Positions 11,525 through 23,200 of a DNA stretch of 64,000 nt are shown piece by piece. Made by a program: the position numbers and the translations under genes. The notes under the pieces were generated by a model. It searched no databases. It worked only from the letters and a program-made list of their open reading frames with translations, and was not told the DNA's origin. The stretch's first letter is position 1, and every line of letters begins with the position of its first letter. Source of the DNA: Effrenium voratum (Eukaryota; Sar; Dinophyceae; Suessiales; Symbiodiniaceae); the NCBI GenBank assembly GCA_963377175.1, contig CAUJNA010001623.1, positions 1 to 64,000 on the forward strand. The letters are read 5' to 3'.

Positions 11525-12460
11525 ATGACCGACGATGACCGTGCACTCCTAGTTCTGTATTCATCCAAGCAAGAATCCTTGAAGGCTTCATCCACATCCG
11601 CACTCATTGGCAAGAAGCGGAAGGAAGCTACAGCCACGGAAATCAGAGCTTATCAGAAGCAATTCCTTGAAGCTAAGCAGCTTGAGTGCAAATCATGGCT
11701 TGACAATGAAGCGTTCGACTTAGTCGACACACGCAAGATTCAGGTCAGGAACTGGGTCACCGGTCGATGGGTCCTAACCCTGAAGCGAGACAAGGATGGT
11801 AACTTCTTGAAGACCAAGGCTTGCTGGGTCCTCCGAGGCTTCCAAGACAAGCAGAAGAATGATCAGCAGACAGACAGTCCTGCTGCAAGGAGTGGTTTCC
11901 GCCTTGCAATCCAAGCAGCCTCAAATAAAGGCTGGAATATACTCACATGGATTTGAAGACAGCATTTCTCCAAGGCGAAGCATATGACCAGTCTCGTGAC
12001 ATCATTTGTCAGATACCTCCTGAAATGGGATATCCACCACACATTGGGGCGCGCGTGAAGAAGCCTGCATACGGGCTGAACGATGCACCACGTCGATGAT
12101 AGAACATCCTTGGCACTCCGTTCGTACGGACTAGTGCCAACCCGGGCAGACCGTTGTACATACGTGTACTACGGCAAGCAGCTTCCGAAGCCCGCATTAG
12201 TGAGTGAAAAGAAATCATCCACAACTTTCGATCTAGAAGGAGCAGTTGATTACCTAATGGATCCTGTTTCTGGTAACAATGCTAAGAATCGACAAGTTCA
12301 TGGAGCCCTGTCTCTTCATGTAGATGATCTTCTTATGACGGGGGATGACGTGTTCGAGAAGGAAATCGTGGGACGACTTCGGAAAGATTTTCAGGTTGGT
12401 TCCGAGGAAAACAATGATAGTCTTCGTAGGACAGCGCATCCAATGGAAGCAAGATGACAA
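11525..12460 (+). pseudogene. A1 reverse transcriptase (copia type)
   Basis: Frame 11525-11956 contains the fingers (RWVLTLKRDKDGNFLKTKA, WVLRGFQDKQ, DSPAARSGFRL). The next frame carries the first palm aspartate (DLKTAFLQGEAYD, about 11953-11992), then KKPAYGLNDAPR near 12060, and in frame 12083-12457 the catalytic HVDDLLMTGDD (near 12316), the copia equivalent of YVDD. At least two frameshifts and an early end of the connection domain disrupt it. Confidence 0.8.
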
Positions 12461-12699
12461 GCATGGTTGGTACATCAATGTTCATCAGAACGTTGCCATC
12501 GACGAATTGCAGGAGCTCACTTTTGACAAACACGTGAAGGACGACACTCCTCTTACTCCACAGATGCATACTGCATACAGAATTCCACATTGGTTATCAA
12601 TTCTCAAGGTGTGCGTCCAAGGCATCATCACCAACCATTGAGGACGTTCGCGCCATCAATAAGACAGTCAGAACCATCAAAAGCATCCCGCGTAGCATG

Positions 12700-13384
12700 A
12701 GATTCTGGCCCCTTCGTGGCAAGACACGCATAGTTGGCTATCCAGATGCGTCCTATCGCAACAACGAGGATAAGTCATCCCAACGTGCGCATGTTATTTT
12801 TCTTGCAGAACAAAGAGATCTTCGCCAGGGCTCATCGAACTCGAGAGGCTCATTGGCCGACTATGAGACGCACAAGATCGCCGCCACAACCAATGTCCAC
12901 TACTGTTGCAGAGTTGCACGGACTAATGCGTTGTTACGGTTCAGCATTATTTCTTCGCGGTCTCTGGTCAGACATAACGGGCGAAATTGCAGATGTACAC
13001 ATCCGCACTGATGCGAACAAACTTGTCACCACAGCATCCACAACACATCACCCGGAACAGAAAGAAACAATGCATTTGATCCAGATGTTGAGAAAGGAAA
13101 GCAACAGTGGACAGATGCACGACCTTGCACATGTACGAAGTGAAGATTGTCTGGCAGATTCGCTGACCAAGCATTCAGCTAAAGCGGACGAGCTCATCAA
13201 GGCCGTCCTCACCGGCAATCTCTTGAATGTAGATGCACATCCACCTTTTCGTACCATGTTGCAGAACAAGGCATTCTTGGTTGAGTGGCTAGCACACAAC
13301 ACGAAGCACGGACCCGACATCATTGCCTTTGCAGGAGTCGGTATAGCAGAATCCATGATTGCTTATTGGGGAACCTGGGCATGA
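12700..13384 (+). pseudogene. A1 RNase H
   Basis: Copia-type RNase H with VGYPDASYRNNED (first Asp, other frame near 12733), TTVAELHGLMRCYGS (Glu), VHIRTDANKLVTTAS (Asp) and EDCLADSLTK (last Asp). The main frame 12734-13384 covers the last three and continues about 60 codons past the domain to a stop near 13384. The final 150 bases match 63840-64000 on the minus strand (A2) almost base for base. Confidence 0.75.
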
Positions 13385-13495
13385 TCCGCATGTCCACGAA
13401 TTCTGATGCATGAGTTTTTCAGTTTTGCATATTTTCAATTCCTCAATTCCGTGATGCGCGTGTTTGCACTTGACCCATTTTGAATCTCAAGAAAT

Positions 13496-14869
13496 ATGTG
13501 TCTGCCTCCGCAGCCACTTTCGGTTTACAACCAATCCGACCTTTGCAATCTTGTATGCTCGATCATCTCGTTGACATGCCCATCCTCAACGATCGATGGC
13601 GATGCGGCACCTGTGCCAAAGCCGATGATCAAGAGACGGGCGTCACCATTGAAGGAATCCCCTGCTCGTGATGAGGAAGATGAGACATCCGATTGCCCCA
13701 TGGAGCAAGTCGCTGATGAGAATCCATCCGCCTCTCAACAACCCGAGAATGTCAACATGGAGCAGGTTGATTATGATCCAGATTCCGACGACGATGATTC
13801 AGATGAAGAAGGGCATCCTCTCGAAGGAAGGCCTTCTGTCAAAGGCGATGCCACATCCGAAACTTGTTCCAAAGTCACCGCCACCGACATTGAGGCTTGT
13901 CTCCAAGGTCAAGCCAGCACCAAAGAACACCCTGGATGACGAGACGGAATCCGACAATCATCCTGGTGATCGACCTGCGCTTCCAAGGCGGCCAGTGATG
14001 CGGCCTGTTCTCACATCCAACGATCGGTGGTTTGTAACATATGGATCGGATACGAACATCAGCCTCCAGAAGGAATCCGTGCACCCAGGACCATTCGGAA
14101 ACTCAAATTCCTGACTTTTGTGCACGAGTACTACAAGGAATGCTCAACCATCCTCGATGTCAATCCGGATTTCCACTTCATTCCTGAGCACGAGAGACCG
14201 CATGGAGTCAAGGTATTCTGGTTGAAGGCAAGATTCAACGATTACTGGCATCCGACACTCCAAGGTGAAGGACCTCATGCAGAGAAGCAATACATGGACT
14301 TCATCAAGAAGGTCTACAGCATCTGCTGCTACAGCAATGCTCAATCCGAAGTTTACGGAACCGACATCATCCCGGTGGTATGCCACAACGGCAACATTGA
14401 TCTCGATAAGACCGTCCAGGATGTCGAACAGGTTTGCAAATATTTCCGCATGGAAACATCCAAGGCGAAACAGATCACAGATCTCATCCTCTGGCGAATT
14501 GAGAGAATGAGCAGATCGTTTTCCGGAGAGGCAAGAAACATTGTTGCAGCATTTGAACCTGATGGCAGCCTCATGGCGAGCAACAAGTGGATCATGAAGA
14601 AGTATCTCGATCATGAAGATTACGAGATGTACGACACCAAGATCCGCGAATTCGCCGATGCCTTCTTCATGTATGTGAATTCCACCACGCACAACAAGGA
14701 AAAAGATACCTCCTCAGAGACCAAGAAGAGACGCCGTTCCACCGATCAGGACTCCACCGAAGGAGAAACCTCCGGGGAAAGATCCGTCAATCCAAAGGTC
14801 ATCGTGGAATATCACAACTCAGAGAACCTAGAAGAGTTCATCCAAGGACTCAAGTCTATCTCGAAATAG
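13496..14869 (+). pseudogene. A1 ORF2, N-terminal part
   Basis: ORF2 starts about 110 bases after pol. Frame 13496-13939 is acidic (DYDPDSDDDDSDEEG). Frame 14027-14869 has a conserved unknown domain (HEYYKECSTILDVNPDFHF, VFWLKARFNDYWHPTL, KQITDLILWRIERMS). At about 14524-14530 the sequence jumps from ERMSRSFSG to EARNIVAAFEPDG, where A2 has about 900 extra bases encoding a Tpt1/KptA-like region. The part after the jump, including a KKRRRSTDQ basic patch, aligns with A2. A frameshift near 14866 separates it from the EEP-like part; A2 is continuous there. Function of the N-terminal domain is unknown. Confidence 0.6.
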
Positions 14870-14871
14870 AT

Positions 14872-16548
14872 TTGAACAAAAAGGACGCAGAGGAAGAGCT
14901 CGCGGGGATCAAAGAAGAACTCGAACGCTTCATGAGCCAGTTCAACAAAGGTCCGAAAGGAGCTCATCCCAAGTTGACAGAGTGCGAGAGAGCCTCATTG
15001 GCAGATGTCAATCTCGGTGAAGAAGAATTCTACTTCCCTCATCGAGGAGAATGTCCCACCATTGACGAGTACAAGCAAGCTCAACCAGGATCCGGATATC
15101 CGATCAAGCTGCCGCTTGGACAAAAGAAGCTCAGGTCACAACATGGCCCGAAAATCATCCGAGCCTATGCCGATATCCTGGGATCGCTGATGCAGCCGAC
15201 TGACCGCCCTTCCGTGGACTATCTCAACATGCATGAGTTCACCTCATCCATAGCGATCAACATCCTTACCCTGAACCATGGAAACCTCACAAGGAATCCA
15301 AAGTTGCACAACAGGGAGGTGTGCAACATGCCGATGAAGGATCGACCGATCGTCAAGATGATGATGCAGAACAGTGCACACATCTTATGCCTGAATGAGG
15401 CAGACGCATTCTTCAGTCCGAATGATGAGAAATCCAGGGAGCTCATCAAGACGTTCATCCGACACGGTTACAAGGGCATTGTGATCAAGCAATGGTCATC
15501 CAGACCGATCGCATGCTTTGTCCGCGGCGGACCCTCTGCACGAGTGGAACTTCTGGCAAGACACATTTCTACCAGGAGCCAGCATTGGGATGTTCAGATG
15601 TTTCTTCGGAACCACACAGGAGATGACACTGATCCCGAATACGAAATTCCGACCTCGGATTGCTTGGCAACCACAGGAACATCCATGTTTACCGAATCCA
15701 AGAAGTACATTGGATCGAGATTGCCAGCACGCACCATTGTCCAAGGACATGGCCGAGACAAGGAGATCGTCGTTCTCCACATCGAGCAGAGTGATGAGTT
15801 TCGCGGCATGATCCCGATATCATCCGACAAGTCATACTACGAATATGACGACCGCCACATGACGAGGGCAGATCTTCCATTCGCAACCATTGGAGTCTTC
15901 CACATCCATCCTTCACTTAGCCATGGAGCAGCAAAGGAAGATCTTCAGAATGAAATCACGCCGCTCGTGACCTGGCGCCGATGCGATGCGATCACCGGAG
16001 ACGCCAACAAATCGGCGAACACTTACAGCAAACTCCAGCATCCATTGTCCGTCATCACCTGTACATGAAATGCGGATCAGGTTGTGATCGAACATTCCCA
16101 GATGTGATGATGACTATCGTATTTGGATGGGGCAAAAACGAACATGCAGCAGGACTTCCGGAAGATCGAGATGAACAGTATGGATGATGAACAACTGGAA
16201 TTCATGCGGAACCATCCAGACAAGGCCATTTTCGATTACCAGGTCTCATCCGCAGAGCGCTGCAAGCACACAACGAAATGTTCATGAACGGCTCGCAGGA
16301 CTCCGACTCCCACAGTCCTCTCATGGTTTACCCGCAGCAAATCTGCAACCAGTAAACGCAGCTCTGAGAGATACCAGGATTACGTCAAGAAGAGACAATC
16401 CTGGACCACGCAGGAGTACAAGGACTACAACAAGCAGTGGGGATATCAGAAGCAGTGGAAGGACTATAGCAGTTCGAGCTGGAATGATTATGGAGACCAT
16501 GGCAGTCAATCCGACAGCAGCCGCCGATGGTATCGTCGATCCGACTGA
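14872..16548 (+). pseudogene. A1 ORF2, EEP nuclease-like C-terminal part
   Basis: Frame 14872-16068 (398 codons) resembles the endonuclease/exonuclease/phosphatase fold. It has INILTLNHGN (res. 129-138), HILCLNEAD with the metal-binding Glu at 176, a GVFHIHPS strand with His 344/346, and ITGDANKSANTY with Asp 377 and Asn 379. The closing SDSHSPLMVY (like the family's SDH box) follows in another frame near 16310, after a frameshift and a deletion of roughly 100 bases near 16035 relative to A2. The tail (to the TGA near 16548) is rich in Gln, Trp and Tyr (TQEYKDYNKQWGYQKQW). The assignment rests on motif order only. EEP nucleases are usual in non-LTR elements, not in copia elements. Confidence 0.5.
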
Positions 16549-16841
16549 CCATGAAGATACGTCCAGCACCACGAGCAATCCAAATGATTGATCCTCCTCG
16601 TCTACAAGACTATGCCATGAGTGAGTGATCAATAGTTTCACAATTGTTCCGCGTGTACATAGCGTTGTGCATCACCCTTTGATACAATTAGGTATCCAAA
16701 AAGAAGCGTACATAGTGTTTCCCATTTCGAAGGCCAAGACATTTCATCCAGCAGAAAAAGGATGAATCCGGCACTTTTAATTGCATGGCTACGGCACACA
16801 TTAAGGCTACGGTCAAAGGATGAAGCCAATAGTATTTCATA
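16549..16841 (+). other. A1 3' untranslated region
   Basis: Non-coding. It matches the A2 3' UTR up to ATTAGGTAT (about 16690), the point where A2 carries a foldback insertion, and again from ATGGCTACGGCAC (16783). The polypurine tract and the first roughly 70 bases of the 3' LTR seen in A2 are not recognisable here. Confidence 0.55.
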
Positions 16842-17038
16842 CGTGAGGACAAAAGAGCCATTGCAGGCCGCTTACAGGATTATCCAGAACACAATCCACC
16901 AGGGACAATCCATCCTCCAATCATCCGTTACTGGCATATTGGACTCTCTCCACAATTGATCCAGGGACCAACAACGACCTCAACTACCACCGGGTTCCAG
17001 TTCCCTTCGGGGATAGGCGCCTGGGGCAGTGGGCCTCA
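16842..17038 (+). repeat. A1 3' LTR (5'-truncated)
   Basis: CGTGAGGACAAAAGAGCC through GGGCCTCA, followed by C9. It matches the 5' LTR from 6164 onward and, inverted, 56940-57120. It contains the block of about 50 bases (AACTACCACCGGGTTCCAG and onward) that is missing from the A1 5' LTR. Confidence 0.75.
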
Positions 17039-18970
17039 CCCCCCCCCGTTCCCTGTTGGCCTTTTTTCCCCCAGATGTTCCCCCTTTCCTCCAAAAATCT
17101 TGTCCACCCCTTTCCCTGTAGAGATCATTTCTCCCCTGTGCCCCCTAAGGCCTTTGCCCCAGATCTTCTCCTTTTCCTCCCTAAGATCTTCTGCCACCTT
17201 TCCCTGTTGAGATCCTTTCCCCCCTTTCCCCCAAATGCCTTTTTTCCCCCCCACAATCTTCCCCCTTTTCCTTCCTAAGATCTTTTCCCCCCTTTTCTTG
17301 TTGAGACCCTTTCTCCCCCTTTCCCCCCTAAGGCCTTTCCCCCCAAGATCTTCTCCCTTTTCCTCCTAGATGTTTTTCCCCCCATTCCCTGTTGAGATCC
17401 TTTCCCCCCTTTCCCCCCTAAGACCTTTTCCCCCCTGAGATCTTCTCCATTTTCCTCCCTAAGCTTTCTTTATTGAGATCCTTTCTAGGGGGGAAAGGGT
17501 GTGAAGGATCTCAACAGGGAAAGGGGGAAAAGATCTTAGGGGGGAAAAGGGAGAAGAACTCAGGGTGGGAAAAAGCCTTAGGGGGGACAGGGAGGAAAGG
17601 ATCTCAATAAAGAAATGTGGGAAAAGATCTTAGGGAGGAAAAGGGAGAAGATCTCAGGGGGGGAAAGGCCTTAGGGGGGAAAGGGGGGAAAGGATCTCAA
17701 CAGGGGGGAGGAAAAGGGAGATGATCTCGGGGGGGGGGGGGGGAGAAGACCTTACAGGGATCTCAGGGGTGGAAAAGGCCTTAAGATCTCAGGGGGGGAA
17801 AGGCTTTGGGGGAAAGGGGGAAAGGATCTCAACAGCAAAGGATCTTCGGGAGGAAAAGGGAGAACTGAAAAGGCCTTAGGGGGGAAAGGGGGAGAAAGGA
17901 TCTCAACAGGGACAGGGAGAAAAGATCCTTGGGAGGAAAAGGGAGAAGATCTCGGGGGGAAATGGGGAAAGGATCTCAACTGAAGGAAAAGATCTTGGGG
18001 AGGAAAAGGGAGGATCTCAGGGGGGGAAAGGCCTTAGGGGGGAAAGGGGGGAACGGATCTCAACAGGGAAAGGGGGGGAAAACATCTTAGGGAGGAAAAG
18101 GGAGAAGATCTTGGGGGGAAAAGGCATTAGAGGGAAAGGGGGGAAAGGATCTCAACAAGAAAAGGGGGGAAGAGATCTTAGGAAGGAAAAGGGGGAAGAT
18201 CGCGGGGGAAAAAAAGCCTTAGGGGGAAAGGGGGGAAAGGATCTCAACAGGGAAAGGTTGCAAAAGATCTTAGGGAGGAAAAAGGAGAAGATCTCAGGGG
18301 GGGAAAGGCCTTAGGGGGAAAAGGGGGGAAAGGACCTCAGCAGAAAGAGGGGGGGAAAGATCTTATGGAGGAAAGGGAGAAGATCTGGGGGCAAAGGCCT
18401 TAGGGGGCACAGGGGGGAAATGATCTCTACAGGGAAAGTGGAAAAGATCTTAGGGAGGAAATGGAGAAGATCTGGTGGAAAAAGGCCAACAGGGAAAGGT
18501 GGCCAAAGATCTTAGGGAGGAACAGGGGGGAAAGGGTGGCAAGGATACAGGGAAAGGGGGGAAACAATCTTAGGAAGGAAAAGGGAGAAGACCTGGAAAG
18601 GCCTTAGGGGAAAAGGGGGGAAAGGATCTCAACAGGGAAAGGGGGCAAAGGATCTTAGGGAGGAATAGGGAGAGGATCTCAGCGGGGGGAAAGGCCTTAG
18701 GGGAAAGGGGGGGAAAGGATCTCAACAAGGAAAGGGGAGGAAAGATCTCAGGGAGGAAAGGGAAAAGATCTTAGGGGTGGAAAAGGCCTTAGGGGGGAAA
18801 GTTGGGGAAAGGGAGGAAAAGGGACAGGGGGAAAAGGCCTTAGGGGGGAAAGGGGGAAAGGATCTCAACAGGGAGAGGGGGCAAAGGATCTTAGGGAGGA
18901 ATAGGGAAAAATCTCAGAGGGGGAAAGGGCCTTAGGGGGGAAAGGGTGAATGGATCTCAACAGGGAAAGA
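17039..18970. repeat. ~90-bp satellite, right array
   Basis: Same unit as 4890-6086. Pyrimidine strand is on top from 17039 to about 17475, purine strand on top from about 17485 to 18970, so there is again one internal inversion. Units vary in length through the G and C runs. ORFs in it are artefacts. Confidence 0.9.
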
Positions 18971-19029
18971 GGAATTTGACAAATTTAGCGAATTTGCTTC
19001 AACGACTTCAAGGAAGGATCTAAGGACTT

Positions 19030-20280
19030 TTGAAATGTCACACTTGGAACTGTCTCGGGGTTGGCTTCGAGCCAGCGATGTGTCGCATTAGGTGGGAGAT
19101 GCAAGGTTCCAAGTCAAACGTGATGCGAAGCCGCCTGTCTGTGTGTCGGCGCTTGTGTGCAATGCCGATTCAATCTTGCAACGCAAACGCATCTTTGCTC
19201 ATGCTCGTTGCAGAAATTAAGTCAAGTGAGACGCATGCAGGTTGCAGCGCTCTGATGGATGAAGCACTGAGTGGAAAAGCATCGGCCCTCCCCACCCTTC
19301 CTGGTCGCAGCAAACAAATGCTTCCGTCTTCAAGGTTCGGCAGAAGCCGTTCGCAGCATGCGCCGTGGGGTGAAGGCCGGAACACTTCGCCAACCCCTTC
19401 GCCAGTAAGGCTCCAAGTCCATGTCCGAAACTGCCCGGCTTGCAGCATCAATGATGTTGGAAGCAGACTGAACGTATTCGCAAAATACGAAGCAGCACAG
19501 GTGCGTCGCCAACGCCCAAGTAAGGGCTGTGACTTGTTCAGGACTGCTTTGTTAGACCAACGCCCGATCATGCTGCCCAAAGCCGACAGAAAGCAAGTGG
19601 CAGGACCAACCGCCTCGATCCTGTGTGTGTTCTGTTGGCTTGCCCACCTGTCCAGAAGCGGGCTAAAAAACTTTGGCGCAACAAAACTCGTGAAACAGCT
19701 ATGCTTCCTGCGCCCTCACCGTCGGAATACGCTACCGAGAATCTGGCGGCTGGAGACCTGGGAACCCCGCGCGGAAGCAAGTGAGACAATCGCACCACGC
19801 GCCACGGGGCATGCTGGCAGCTTTGCAATAACGAGGCCCGGCAGCCGCCCAAGCATCAACTCAGCTGCAGCGTCAGCCTTTGCCCACGCTAAGGCAAGCT
19901 GAGTAGTTGCCTGGAAGGAAAGGACCCTGGTCGCAGCAAAATCCTGCAACCGCGAGAAGAGCTCCACTGTCAATCTTCTCACGATCAGCAGCCTGGAGAC
20001 CTCGCCTGCAGGCGCCACCCCGCCAAATGCTCAGACAAGTCGGGGGCTACGAGGTTGAGAAGCACAGTCCTGATTTTCCATACGAATCAATTCAGCAGCG
20101 CCGCAGTCAAGCAGATCAGGAAGCCACTGCCAGACTAGAAAGGCCCATGCCAAGGGAAGAGGGAAAAAATAATCAAGGAGCTGGGCCACACGCTGCAGAG
20201 CGGTGGCGCCAGCCTGTCCCCCTAATCCAGCCAACCAAGCCTGCCCACTCGAATCAGGGGCTTGCGGTTCATCCCTAGTT
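19030..20280 (-). other. Possible gene relic, Ala/Leu-rich on minus strand
   Basis: Minus-strand frames 20234-20031, 20018-19716 and 19580-19170 are in the same register and separated by stops. They read as helical Ala/Leu-rich protein (TTQLALAWAKADAAAELML; AFLVWQWLPDLLDCGAAEL). This weakly recalls helical-repeat (OPR/RAP-type) proteins. A 290-codon frame on the plus strand (19030-19902) overlaps it and has no recognisable domain. I cannot decide whether either is real. Confidence 0.15.
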
Positions 20281-23200
20281 GAGCAGCGAACCGGAGTTGT
20301 TCATTTGATGGTCTTGGCTGCTGCATTGTGCCCCACCTTGGTGGTGCTCCATGTTCGTTGCTACTTGATTCTTGCCGCAAACGTTGACTCTTCGTTGCGA
20401 CGTTGCATTGCCGCTAGCTATCGAGCAGTGACTGAGCTTCTGCACCCTGGGAGTCAATGATGATACGTAGGTTGATGTTACGTCGTTGCCCACACATGTT
20501 GACCTAACTGCACTAACCACTGCGCCGTCGAAACGTCTACGAAGCCAAGGCGAACTCACCAATAGAACGCATCTCTAGCAAAAACAAAGTTACTCAATTA
20601 GTAAGGAAATGTTGTAGAGCAATGCGTACTGGTAAAGTTAAAGAAATGGAGGTCTCTAAAGCAACGGTAACAGCCGTAGTTCTTGCGAGCTTCCAGCCTG
20701 CTATCAAACGCTCTGCACTGTCAGCACCACCACCAACTCCAAGTGCACTATTCGTGGCAAGCACTAGCACACCCGCCTGTCACTTCAATACCCCACCCCG
20801 TCACCCCATACATCAATCATTGCAACTACCACCATCATCTCCATCAATGTGCCAAGATGGCAAGAACCTTTGTCATCCCGACCTCGCAACCTAGCCAACA
20901 TGAGCTTGTGACACCTGACAAGCCTCTCAACCCTGCTTTCCTCGTCGGAATCCTTCAGAAAGTTCGCTTTGCGAAAGAGACATGAGACGATATGAGACGA
21001 TATGAGACGTCTGGGATGCCTGGTCTTCGGGGCTTCGGTTCTGAGGCTGGTGCGGAGAAAGTGCCACGCTCGATTTCGCGAAGCTTCAGCTGCACGGCGC
21101 CTGCGCTCTCACGTCCCAACTCGACTGCGGGCTCGTCGACTCGTGCCACTCCGTGCCACTCCGTGCCACTCCGTGCCACTCCGTGCCACTCCGTGCCTTT
21201 GGGATGCCTCGCTGCTCGCATCACGTCATTCAAGGTCCTCATGTCTTCCTGACGGCTGGGCTCATGGCAGGCCGACGCTCGCGTCTCGCGTCGCTCACAT
21301 CGACACCTTGAAGGTGGCGCGAGATCGCATGGCGTTGATCAAGCGGTTGCGTACGGCGTCATCCAGCTTGAAGCGGGTGCAGGTTGCGTCGACCTCCGCA
21401 GGCAGGCTCTGATAGCCTTTCGGGAATGCAACATGCAACCCTGCCTCTTCCATCATCCAGCTTTCTGCTAAGGGCGGCGCGCCTAAACTTTAAAAACTGA
21501 AGGCGGCCTTCGCACCAACTGAGTCACTGTCCAGGCCGTGCACGCTCTGTGCGCTCAGTGCGCTCTTTGACACCTACGATTCACTTTCACTCGCGGAAGT
21601 AATCCAATTCTCTCCGAAATTCTCTCCGAAACTCTCTCCGAAACTCTCTCCTGTTCTCTGTTCCGTTTCGCCCTCGGCCTGGAGCTTGACTTTCACCTCG
21701 CTTTGGACTGAACTGCCGACTTGTTGACTCTCGTTGACTCCCGTTGACTCTCGTTGACTCTCGGTTTGAGCCTTCCTTGGCTTCGGGCTTCGCCTTCTCG
21801 GGAGACGGAGAGGCATCCCTCCAACGCAAATCAGTCAGATCAGTCGCAGGATTTCAAATCCCGTCCTGGCGCCATCTCCTTTCCTGGCACTGCGCAATAT
21901 GAGACGTGTCAGTTTAGCGGTGTCCCCGGGGTCCCCGCTTCCCAGTCAGCAAGTATCGGAAATCTTCATCTGTACCTGCCAGACTCCGATCATTGGCTTA
22001 CAGTTGAACATGAGACGATATGAGCAGAAAACAATTAGGGCGTGGGCTCTTCTCACTCACTTCCCCGAAGACAACCAGCAAGTAGCCAGATCGACACACC
22101 GGCGGAACCTGTGCTTGGCTCGTATTCGAAGCGCTCACTGACACAGTTCGCTCAGCTACAAGCTGCAGCTTGTGCCAACTCCCGGTCAAGGCGCTCCAAT
22201 TCCTCCTGGCCGACCGATCCATCGGATCCATGCCGCGCCGCTCTCGCTGTTTGCCAGGCCTTGAGAGGAGGTGCGCCAGTCCGCTTCAGGTATGTCACCT
22301 GGCTGTGAGACGGGGTGTTCACATTTCACAATTCAGGCCACCAGCTTGGGCTCAAATCGCTTCTCCAAATCCCAACCTGAGATCTGAACTGGCCAAACTT
22401 GCAAAGCGTTGGATGAGAGTCTGGCGATCCATGAAGCTTTGGACCTCTTTGAGGAATGGATCATGCGACGAAGATGTTGACCTCACGCAACATCGATGGA
22501 TAGCATCTGATACCTTAGGCTACCAAAACCTGGGAAAAGCCGGTCAGAACCAAAAAAATGTGTTTTTTTCGCTTTCTGCCACAACACCTGATTCTGGCAA
22601 GGAAAAAAGGGCTTTCGAACTTGGACCCGTAACAAACCCGCAAAAACAAGTTAAAAACACCGTATTGTTCCGTACAAACACCGTACAAACCCATACACAC
22701 GACAATCTTGCAAAATGTTTTTTTTCATAAACTGACTCTTTCTCTTCTTGGTGTTTAGCTCATCTAGGCGCGAACTGCCTCTAAGGCTGCTGCGGCGTAG
22801 GTGCGCCTGGCAAATGTGCGATCCGTGCCGTGCCATCCGTGCCATCCGTGCGAGACGTGTCCAATGCGATATCCAATTCTGTCCAATGCCTTGCGGGGCC
22901 GCCGGGGGCCTCAGGAAACTCGGGATCCGATCGCAGTTTCGGCATTGGCGTCACTTTGAGCGTTCCGATCGGATCCGATCGCTGAACCATCGCTTCCACA
23001 ATTCACACGACTCCATGACTCCTTCACATTCCTTCAGATTCATTCAGATTCCTTCACTCCTTGACTCCTGAATTCTCGTACTGGCAAACTCGGGCACCAG
23101 CCCTTTGCCTAGCGCGATAAGAAGTTTGTCCCTTCACTTCCGGCTGCGTGCCTTCCGTGCCTGGTCGGATCAAACTGGGCAGGACCTCGGATTTGCTCTG

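Larger units (their letters stand above)
6087..17038 (+). mobile_element. Element A1, copia-type LTR retrotransposon (decayed)
   Basis: A 10.95-kb insertion in the satellite, with nine C residues on each side. Related LTR sequence occurs at both ends (6087-6298; 16842-17038). Internal order on + is primer binding site, gag, protease remnant, integrase, methyltransferase-like domain, Pro-rich linker, RT, RNase H, ORF2. Integrase before RT and the RT/RNase H motifs place it in Ty1/copia (Pseudoviridae type). Many 1-2 nt frameshifts, a missing protease N-terminus, a disrupted integrase core and a deletion in ORF2 show that this copy is dead. A second copy, A2, lies at 56940-64000 on the other strand. 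Confidence 0.88.

Noticed and set aside
21140..21200. CRISPR-like array
   Set aside because: A 10-bp perfect tandem unit without spacers; a eukaryotic minisatellite.
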